6,543 nucleotides of DNA, taken from contig DGRZ01000098.1 of NCBI GenBank assembly GCA_002391195.1, positions 1 to 6,543 of the forward strand, written 5' to 3'. The position numbers and the translations under genes are program-made. Source of the DNA: Fibrobacter sp. UBA4375. Lineage in GTDB: Bacteria > Fibrobacterota > Fibrobacteria > Fibrobacterales > Fibrobacteraceae. A model generated the notes under the pieces. It saw only the letters and a list, made by a program, of their open reading frames with translations, was not told where the DNA came from and did no database searches. Positions within the stretch are counted from its first letter, which is position 1; each line of letters starts with the position of its first letter. Below, piece after piece: positions 1-5,843 of this stretch.

Positions 1-964
1 GCGTGCTTAAAATGTCCTGCCAGGTGGTGGCTTCAATGCTGGCGTTCAGTATACTCTTGTTCAGCCGGAGCCCGTGACATTTCGGGCATTCCTCGCCGGT
101 GTCGTCGCCCTCGATGCTCCCGGTGCCGCCGCAAGCCTCGCATGCGCAAGACCGCGAGTAGGGCGAAAGGTCTTCGGGTTCGAGCGGTCTTGATGACTGA
201 GCTCCGTGCTCAGCACATCGCGGCACCATGCTGTAAAGCGAGCGCTTGCCGCCGTTATCGAGAATGAGTTCGCCGTGCGTGAGTTTCAAGACGCCGTCGA
301 CGGCCTCGGCGATGCGGGTGCGCGTGTTCTCGCGGACGATGATGCGGTCCACGACGATGAAGAATTCCTGCGGCACGATTTCGCGCTCGTTCGCCGTCAA
401 GTCAGCAAGCGAGTAGGCCACGCCGTCGGCCATCGCGCGGGTGAACCCTTGCGCCAGGAACACTGCCGAAAGCTTGTCGAGGGTCGCGCGGTTGGTGGGA
501 AGGGGTGCAAAAAACTGCAACTTGCTCCCCTGGGGGAGTCCCGCGATTTCCTTTATGATCTCTTCGCGGCTCGTGCTCTCCATGGGCTTGCCGCATACCG
601 GGCAGGCGGGCTTCGCGAACCGTGCAAACAGACTGCGCAGCGTAGCGTCGCATTCCGAGAGGCTCAACGCATAAGACTTGGCGGGAGTTTCCCCGTGGCT
701 CGCCCCGATGGCGAGGCTTGCCGGCAAACCTTCGGCGCTGTCGAGCGGGACAATCCTGCGGCCGCCCAGGAGTTCTGCGGCGAAGGGCGAAAGCGTTTCG
801 AGGTAGCGCCGCTTGGATTCCCCGTGCAGGGTATCGAGCACCAGGGTCGACTTTCCGCAGCCCGAAGGCCCGCATACTACGGTAATGCCGCCCAACGGGA
901 ACTGTGCGTCCACGTTCTTTAAGTTGTGCAGGCGGCACCCGCGTATAGAAATGAAATTATTCAA
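1..964 (-). CDS. UvrA-family ABC ATPase (UvrA-like, divergent), partial: C-terminal part beyond window
   Basis: The reading frame is open from a TTG at 964 to the window edge (321 residues seen). Upstream the frame meets a TAG near 1029 with no ATG or GTG between. AAAAGG at 976-971 lies 6 nt before the TTG, so TTG is the chosen start; it overlaps the preceding stop by 8 bp. UvrA hallmarks in order: IRGCRLHNLKNVD (residues 7-19), Walker A GPSGCGKST (32-40), RRYLETLSPFA (52-62), CPVCG (121-125), VDRIIVRENTRTRIAEAV (205-222), LSPYSRSCACEACGGTG (266-282) and CPKCHGLRLN (293-302). UvrA proteins are DNA-damage-recognition ATPases that hand lesions to UvrB, and the UvrB-binding-like segment (about 126-200) is present but short. 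Oddities are a non-standard Walker A (UvrA usually GLSGSGKSS), no canonical Q-loop segment, C-x2-H at 250-253 where UvrA has C-x2-C, and only 14 residues between C278 and C293, against over 100 in E. coli UvrA from memory. It may be a paralogue rather than the housekeeping uvrA. Family assignment is firm; repair function is inferred. Confidence 0.88.
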   Translation of the reverse strand, partial: MNNFISIRGCRLHNLKNVDAQFPLGGITVVCGPSGCGKSTLVLDTLHGESKRRYLETLSPFAAELLGGRRIVPLDSAEGLPASLAIGASHGETPAKSYALSLSECDATLRSLFARFAKPACPVCGKPMESTSREEIIKEIAGLPQGSKLQFFAPLPTNRATLDKLSAVFLAQGFTRAMADGVAYSLADLTANEREIVPQEFFIVVDRIIVRENTRTRIAEAVDGVLKLTHGELILDNGGKRSLYSMVPRCAEHGAQSSRPLEPEDLSPYSRSCACEACGGTGSIEGDDTGEECPKCHGLRLNKSILNASIEATTWQDILST

Positions 965-3900
965 CGACGACCTTTTGCAGATTCTTTCCGATGCGGATGA
1001 GGTAAGCTCCTGCTCTTGGCACGGCTATTTGCGCATAGTCTTTTTCTAGAGTTCCTGCAGAAAGCGTTCTGCCTTGCATGTCGAACAAGGTGTAACTTGC
1101 ATACCCCTGAATATTCGTGAGCAAAATCGTTCTTCCAGAAACCTCGAGCGAGAAGTTGAGACCCTTGTTGTTCGGAACGATTGCGTCTTTTCCCTTGCTG
1201 CTAGAAGAATCGACGTTCTTGCTGCTAGAAGATTTTGCACTGCTAGACGACTTGTCCTTAGATTCCGAGCTGGAACTAGATTTAGCGCTAGAGCTGGACT
1301 TGGCCTGCGAACTAGAAGATTTTTCCTGAACGCTAGAGCTAGAACTTGCCGGAGTGCTGGAACTGGATTTTGCCTGAGAGCTGGAAGATTCAGCCAGCGA
1401 GCTGGAACTTGCAACGACCGGAGTTGGGCTGTCGCTGAATATCGGATAGCCGCCATCACGAGTCCATATACCGCTGTTTTCCTTCGTGTTGTTCGAAGTA
1501 TTCAATATATTGACGAAATTGTCGCTCTTCATCGTCTCCGTATTCATGGGAGTGATTGCTACGAGTGCAGAGTAACTTTTACTTTGATAACCGGTTGGGT
1601 TGATGGGGTCAAAGTAATACATATTGACTTTGTTTGTGGTATCGCAAACGAAGGTGGAGTCGTAAAAGATGCTGGTGGTGGTATCTTTGAACTTGAAAAT
1701 TTCATAATATTCCGCAGGTTCGATGGGACCCACATAAGAACCCTTTACAGGAGCAGCATTATAGACGTTTTCATAATAGTTGTTGTAAATGTACTTTCGG
1801 CCAATAATGCCGCCTGCTGCGGAATCGGATTCTATTTCGCCCCAGTTATAGACGTTGATGAATATGTTGTATTGCGAATAGCCGACAATGCCACCGGCGT
1901 AGGCTTTTTTTCCGCTGGCCGAAATAGAGGCTATATTCGAAACTACGTTCAGATTGTTGTATTCGGCGAATCCGCATATTCCACCTACATAACTAGTGGT
2001 AGTGTCTTTTTCGGTTGCAACCGCTGTAACTTCACCTTCGTTAAAGGCGTGGCCAATGCCATTGTTTTTTTTAGACAATCCAGCAATTCCTCCAACATAT
2101 GTTCCTTGCGTAAGACCGCTATATGCTTTAATATTCCCAGAATTGCGGACATTTTGAATGTTTCCGGTTCCCTGTCCCAAAATGCCGGCTACATTAATGA
2201 ATCCTTCGATATCGCCCCTGTTTATACAAGAATCAACATTGATGTTTTCTAGTCCAGTAATTCCGCCTGGAAGAATTCCTGCAAATCTTGCATAGGTCCA
2301 TCTGGCGGAAGTTGAGTCTATAGCCGAAATGTTGCCCTCGTTTGTAGAATTCTTGACAGAACCCTCAAGGGCAATGCCTCCAATCACGAGTGCATATTTT
2401 TTTGCAATGCTATCGGCGATCTCAACCTTGATTGAGCCTAGATTTACGCTTGAATCAATGGTCGTCTTTCCGCTGGAGATGCCTCCAATCCTAATGTCCA
2501 ATTCACTTTTGGTATAGTTGAATGTAATATTGCCTTCGTTCCTGGAATTCCTGATGGTGCCACCACTATTTGCGATGCCCGCAATTTGCATAGACTGTAC
2601 ATTGACGGAGCTTTCACGGGCGCTTTCGCCGAAAATGTTGCCCTTGTTTATGGCTTTTTCAATCACGCCGGTATTGGATTGGACAATCCCGGCAATATAT
2701 ACAGGTTGTGTGTACGATAAATCTTCTATGTTGCTGTCGTAGGGATGGCTGATGTTCCCGTAGTTTGTGACGTTTTTGATTAATCCTTCATTGTACCCAA
2801 CAAAGCCTGTGATAGACTGGATGTATTTGGTTCCTTCTGTGAAATTGCTGTAGTTTTCACAATTTTCGATGACGCCCTCTTTTTTATTGTTTACAACAAA
2901 ACCATATATCACTTTTGCTGTGGAATCAACAATAGCATTACGGATAGAGCTGTTTTGAATAGTGCCTTCGTTGTCGTAAGCGAATGCGCTGGCTTTGTCT
3001 GTATTATATCCACTTGATGGATTCATGAAGAGGTTTACTAAGTTGACATTGCGGATAACTGCCCCTTTTCCAATGTCGCGGAACATCCTGCCGTTTAATC
3101 CATAAATGCTGTGTCCAGCGCCATCGAAAACGTAATTGTTTCTAAGAGAACCTGTCAGATTGCTTCCGGTTAAATACTTTGTTGTGTCCTTGGCCAGGTA
3201 AATGTTGTTTGCGAGAATGACATTGTCAACGAACGGATTCATTCCGGATGTCCTGTAGTTGGTATTCTTAATGTACCATGCGTATTCGCCCGGGGTGGAA
3301 ATCACCTGGTAGAGCGAAGAATCCTTGTGCATCTTCAATACAGGTTCGCTGTATTCGCCGTTCCATCCGATAACGGGTTCCTTGGTCGTGGCTGAGTCGG
3401 TAAATACGACAAGGCTAGAATCGGTAAAGGTGTTGGAATATTTGGCGTAAACGGTCTGGCTGTCCGTGAATACCGTTGTGTTTGTTACGGGTGTGCCTGC
3501 CGAATCGATCCAGCCTTCAAAATAGCGCTCCTCTTTAGATAGTGGCAAAGGTGTATTTGTCAAATGTCCTTTGGAATCGGTATAGATTGTTTTTACGTAA
3601 AGGCTGTCGTCAAGGGAAATCCTTTGAATGGGCAAATTGACGGAATCTGCAAAGAACGGGTATGAACCGGTCGTTGTCCATAAACGTGATCTGGTATATA
3701 AAGCATCAAAATTGGCGTTTGCGATAGCATTTCTGTTTATTTCGATATCATTCAACTTGCCTGCAAATTCAATGGTTTGCATATCCTTGGTGGGCAAGCC
3801 CTGCATTTCCCAGTTGATGGTATTGGCAGAATCTTTGGCTATAGGTTGAATGCCTGGTTGTTTGGTGGCATCAAAGAATCCTCCGGCGATTTTCCCCTTG

Positions 3901-5180
3901 TTTATGGCGACGATACCGCCAGTTGTTAATCCATTACTTTTTTCTGTATATGAAAGCGATGTGATGATGAATGCCGTACTGTATCCGCAGATGCCTCCGA
4001 CATTGCCCCCTTCTAGAGAACCTTTGTTGATGGATGTTACAATGTAATTGCTGCAAACTCCGCCGATTCCTCCGGCATAAAGAGCGCCTTTTACGCTACC
4101 GTCATTTATTGATTTACGGGCTGCGGAGATGCTTCCTGCAAGTCCGCCTGCGATTTCTCCGTCAACATGGCCCGTGTTGATGCTGTTCATTATGTTGCCG
4201 GATGTGCCAGCGATTCCGCCGACAAAAGAAGAATCCATACTACTTTGAGCTAAGTAATTATTTGTGATTGAACCGGAATTTTCGCAGAAATCAAATATGC
4301 TTCCTTCGCCAACAATCCCTCCAACACGATATCCGGTAGACGAAATAGTTCCGCTGTTTTTACAGTTCAAGATAGTCCTTTGTTCACCGTTTTTTCCTGC
4401 AATGCCGCCGACGAAAACACCATACTTTCCAACGGAGCCGGTGTTGGAAATATTTCCAACATTGCTGCTGTTGCTTATAGAGGCGTCGTAAGCATAGCCG
4501 ACAATGCCGCCTAAGTATGCTTTCCAAATCCAATCGAAAACGGCGGTGATGTTGCTGGAATTTGAACAACTGTCAATTTGGCCTTTGATTTTTCCGACGA
4601 TTCCTCCGATATAAACTTCTTTTCTTTTTTTATTGTTTAGCGAATCATTGTAAGTAATAGTATTGGCTTGGTTGTGGATGTTTTTGAGCGTTGCATCTGC
4701 TTGTCCCGCGAATAGGCCTGCGTAGATAGAGCCATGTGATGCGGATGAATCGCTTTTGTAATACAGTCTTGAGTTGGCTATCGTTAATTTTTCGGCGGTT
4801 CCCTTAAAAAAAACGAATAAACCTAGTGCAGAATCCGAAGCAGCAATGTTTAAACCATAAATGGTATGGCCGTTGCCGTTGAAAAAGCCGTTAAATTTTG
4901 CAATGGGTTTCCACGGGAATTCGGAAATGCTAGTGGAGTCATCCCCAAAAATAAGGTCGTCCGTAAGCGTCAAGTAGACTGTCGGGACTTCTGCAAGATT
5001 GTTGAGCATCTCGGCTAGACCGGCAAGTTGCTCTGGAGTAGAAACCTCGCATTGGTAAGTGCCGTACGGGGTGAGCGCCGCGTCGTCGCATTGAGGTTGT
5101 TCCGCCTCGCCGCTCCAAGCGGCAAGGCAAGCAGAAGTTGCAAGAAGACAGACTGCGCTATAAATTTTTGCAGAACTCAT
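957..5180 (-). CDS. Large exported surface protein: two GLUG-type beta-helix halves, serine-rich linker, C-terminal sorting-like domain
   Basis: 1407 residues from an ATG at 5180, chosen because AGGAG lies 6 nt upstream. An in-frame TTG at 5201 would add only seven residues and would contain the Shine-Dalgarno. Residues 1-26 look like a Sec signal peptide (hydrophobic core VCLLATSACLAA). The first beta-helix half has FNGFFNGNGHTIYGL at about residue 90-105, then about ten repeats of the form YVGGIVG-x-NxGxI, closing with LWTTTGSYPFF (about 505-515). A Listeria-Bacteroides/InlB-like repeat follows (about 519-582, with EGWIDSAG and TVYAKY). The second half restarts with VFDGAGHSIYGL, carries about twelve repeats, and closes with IWTRDGGYPIF (about 1237-1247). 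A serine-rich linker spans 1258-1328. The final 79 residues, with LFDMQGRTLSAG and GAYLIRI, resemble type IX sorting domains. GLUG and related beta-helix proteins are commonly adhesins or surface stalks; no catalytic motif was recognised. Cell-surface location is well supported, but the ligand or role is unknown. The gene starts 27 bp after its upstream neighbour. Confidence 0.9.
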   Translation of the reverse strand: MSSAKIYSAVCLLATSACLAAWSGEAEQPQCDDAALTPYGTYQCEVSTPEQLAGLAEMLNNLAEVPTVYLTLTDDLIFGDDSTSISEFPWKPIAKFNGFFNGNGHTIYGLNIAASDSALGLFVFFKGTAEKLTIANSRLYYKSDSSASHGSIYAGLFAGQADATLKNIHNQANTITYNDSLNNKKRKEVYIGGIVGKIKGQIDSCSNSSNITAVFDWIWKAYLGGIVGYAYDASISNSSNVGNISNTGSVGKYGVFVGGIAGKNGEQRTILNCKNSGTISSTGYRVGGIVGEGSIFDFCENSGSITNNYLAQSSMDSSFVGGIAGTSGNIMNSINTGHVDGEIAGGLAGSISAARKSINDGSVKGALYAGGIGGVCSNYIVTSINKGSLEGGNVGGICGYSTAFIITSLSYTEKSNGLTTGGIVAINKGKIAGGFFDATKQPGIQPIAKDSANTINWEMQGLPTKDMQTIEFAGKLNDIEINRNAIANANFDALYTRSRLWTTTGSYPFFADSVNLPIQRISLDDSLYVKTIYTDSKGHLTNTPLPLSKEERYFEGWIDSAGTPVTNTTVFTDSQTVYAKYSNTFTDSSLVVFTDSATTKEPVIGWNGEYSEPVLKMHKDSSLYQVISTPGEYAWYIKNTNYRTSGMNPFVDNVILANNIYLAKDTTKYLTGSNLTGSLRNNYVFDGAGHSIYGLNGRMFRDIGKGAVIRNVNLVNLFMNPSSGYNTDKASAFAYDNEGTIQNSSIRNAIVDSTAKVIYGFVVNNKKEGVIENCENYSNFTEGTKYIQSITGFVGYNEGLIKNVTNYGNISHPYDSNIEDLSYTQPVYIAGIVQSNTGVIEKAINKGNIFGESARESSVNVQSMQIAGIANSGGTIRNSRNEGNITFNYTKSELDIRIGGISSGKTTIDSSVNLGSIKVEIADSIAKKYALVIGGIALEGSVKNSTNEGNISAIDSTSARWTYARFAGILPGGITGLENINVDSCINRGDIEGFINVAGILGQGTGNIQNVRNSGNIKAYSGLTQGTYVGGIAGLSKKNNGIGHAFNEGEVTAVATEKDTTTSYVGGICGFAEYNNLNVVSNIASISASGKKAYAGGIVGYSQYNIFINVYNWGEIESDSAAGGIIGRKYIYNNYYENVYNAAPVKGSYVGPIEPAEYYEIFKFKDTTTSIFYDSTFVCDTTNKVNMYYFDPINPTGYQSKSYSALVAITPMNTETMKSDNFVNILNTSNNTKENSGIWTRDGGYPIFSDSPTPVVASSSSLAESSSSQAKSSSSTPASSSSSVQEKSSSSQAKSSSSAKSSSSSESKDKSSSSAKSSSSKNVDSSSSKGKDAIVPNNKGLNFSLEVSGRTILLTNIQGYASYTLFDMQGRTLSAGTLEKDYAQIAVPRAGAYLIRIGKNLQKVVVE
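971..976 (-). promoter_or_regulatory. Ribosome binding site deciding the TTG start of the uvrA-like gene
   Basis: On the minus strand AAAAGG is followed by a 6-nt spacer and then TTG (964-962). The site lies inside the last codons of the surface-protein gene. It is the only purine-rich tract near the only plausible start in this frame. This arrangement suggests translational coupling between the two genes. Confidence 0.55.
1197..1409 (-). repeat. Serine-block linker repeat within the surface-protein gene
   Basis: Residues 1258-1328 of the surface protein contain 43 serines in 71 positions, arranged in blocks of four or five serines split by two to four residues such as LAE, QAK, TPA, VQEK, AK and NVD. 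The unit SSSSQAK occurs twice. Serine codons are mixed (agc, tct, tcc, agt, tcg), so the DNA repeats are imperfect. Such linkers separate functional domains from the C-terminal domain in many Fibrobacter exported proteins. It is probably a flexible, possibly glycosylated spacer; glycosylation is inference. Confidence 0.9.
1725..2915 (-). repeat. GLUG-type coding repeat array 2 (about 12 units)
   Basis: This is the second half of the surface protein. Units of about 25-45 residues share a glycine motif followed by a loop and an N-x-G-x-I turn. Examples are RIGGISSGKTTIDSSVNLG, YVGGIAGLSKKNNG and YAGGIVGYSQYNIF. Early units in this array are degenerate (ITGFVGYNEG, YIAGIVQSNTG, QIAGIANSGG), while the later ones match the GGIVG consensus closely. 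The pattern fits rungs of a right-handed beta-helix. Confidence 0.8.
3435..3625 (-). other. Listeria-Bacteroides (Flg_new/InlB-like) repeat domain between the two beta-helix halves
   Basis: Residues about 519-582 of the surface protein read as a single beta-grasp-like repeat. It runs from RISLDDSLYVKTIYTD through RYFEGWIDSAGTPVTNTTVF to TDSQTVYAKY. This matches the family pattern of a strand, then F-x-GW-x(3-4)-G, then T-x-YAK(W/Y). The domain is known from internalin-like and Bacteroides surface proteins as a spacer or protein-interaction module. Its central placement makes it a hinge between two similar beta-helix modules. Confidence 0.7.
3880..4725 (-). repeat. GLUG-type coding repeat array 1 (about 10 units)
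   Basis: This is the first half of the surface protein. Units include YAGLFAGQADATLKNI, YIGGIVGKIKGQIDSC, YLGGIVGYAYDASISN, FVGGIAGKNGEQ, RVGGIVGEGSIFDFC, FVGGIAGTSGNIMNS, IAGGLAGSISAARKS, YAGGIGGVCSNYIVTS and NVGGICGYSTAF, each usually followed by an N-x-G-x-(I/V) turn. On the plus strand the repeats appear as recurring variants of CCGACAATGCCGCC. Compared with array 2, units are more regular and shorter. Confidence 0.82.
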
Positions 5181-5186
5181 GATTTT

Positions 5187-5191
5187 CTCCT
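5187..5191 (-). promoter_or_regulatory. Ribosome binding site of the surface-protein gene
   Basis: The minus strand reads AGGAG, then six bases AAAATC, then ATG at 5180. An uninterrupted run of eight A residues (5198-5191) directly precedes and overlaps the site. The match and spacing decide for the ATG at 5180 rather than the in-frame TTG at 5201. Confidence 0.8.
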
Positions 5192-5207
5192 TTTTTTTCA
5201 AACAGAT

Positions 5208-5843
5208 TTACTCTCTCACAGTAAATCTCAGTTCCCCGAACGGCGTGCAGAAGTCCATGTTCTCGAGGTTGTTCTCCTCGATGCCAGCGAACATGCGGTA
5301 ACCGCCACCGATAGACACCTCGAGCATCCTGGTAATGCGGTAGTTGAAGTGTGCCGCCATGTCGGCCACGAAGACGTAGTCCTCGGATTCGAAGCCCTCG
5401 TCGCCGTTCTCGAGAGCGTTCACGGCGCCGCCACCGACCCTGATGGGCACGGAAACAGACATCTGTTCATTGAAGCGGAGCGGGAAGAGTTCCACGAACG
5501 CGCCGAACGAGTTGTAGTTCACGAGTTGCTTCTGGGGCACGTTGTAGTTGCGCACGTCGCTGATGGTAGATACGTACCACATGCCGGCCGAGAGCAACTT
5601 GCCGAAGTCAAGGCCTATGCGGAGCGCCATGAAGATAGTCCCGTCGTCGGTGATCATGGAGTTTCCGCCGCCGATGCCGATGAGGGCCTTGATGCCCCTT
5701 TCGGACTTTTCCTCGGTGGGGGCGTTCGAATCGCCCATGCCCGCCAGTTCGGCAAAGCTTGTTCCCGAGAGCGAAAGCACCAGCGCAAGCGCGAGGGCGA
5801 ATTTCGCCGTGAATCTACTTCTTTTCTTCGTTCCGTTGAGCAT
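5208..5843 (-). CDS. Exported protein, probable outer-membrane beta-barrel, function unknown
   Basis: 211 residues from the ATG at 5843, chosen because GGAGG lies 9 nt upstream and because the protein then opens with a classic signal peptide: a basic stretch (TKKRSRFTAK), the core FALALALVLSLSG, and SFA with cleavage predicted after residue 31. A longer frame reaching 5957 would add 38 low-complexity residues read out of frame inside the upstream gene. The mature part (about 180 residues) is rich in alternating polar/hydrophobic stretches and glycines, for example KALIGIGGGNSM, MSVSVPIRVGGGA, MLEVSIGGGYRMF and a last strand FGELRFTVRE. That pattern and length suit a small beta-barrel of 8 or so strands. 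I do not recognise a specific family. The start overlaps the upstream membrane-protein gene by 29 bp, and the surface-protein gene begins 27 bp downstream, so co-expression is likely. Confidence 0.85.
   Translation of the reverse strand: MLNGTKKRSRFTAKFALALALVLSLSGTSFAELAGMGDSNAPTEEKSERGIKALIGIGGGNSMITDDGTIFMALRIGLDFGKLLSAGMWYVSTISDVRNYNVPQKQLVNYNSFGAFVELFPLRFNEQMSVSVPIRVGGGAVNALENGDEGFESEDYVFVADMAAHFNYRITRMLEVSIGGGYRMFAGIEENNLENMDFCTPFGELRFTVRE

Noticed and set aside
206..922. Plus-strand 238-residue open frame
   Set aside because: It is antisense to the UvrA-like gene, whose frame carries clear family motifs; the translation is Arg/Ala/Gly-rich, as expected for a GC-rich shadow.
402..938. 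Minus-strand 178-residue open frame
   Set aside because: It is a shifted frame of the UvrA-like gene with Arg/Pro-rich content and no family resemblance.
1197..1409. Serine-block DNA as a CRISPR-like or satellite array
   Set aside because: It lies wholly in a coding frame, repeat units are imperfect with mixed serine codons, and there are no spacers.
1074..2252. Plus-strand 392-residue open frame
   Set aside because: It is antisense to the serine linker and repeat array 2; its length comes from the repetitive codon use of the real gene.
5127..5180. Lipoprotein signal in the surface protein (cysteine at residue 18)
   Set aside because: The residues before the cysteine are TSA, lacking the Leu/Val/Ile expected at -3; an ordinary signal peptide fits better.
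5181..5201. TTG at 5201 as start of the surface protein (seven extra residues)
   Set aside because: The extension encodes KKKEKI from the Shine-Dalgarno itself; the ATG at 5180 has AGGAG at ideal spacing and a better signal peptide start.
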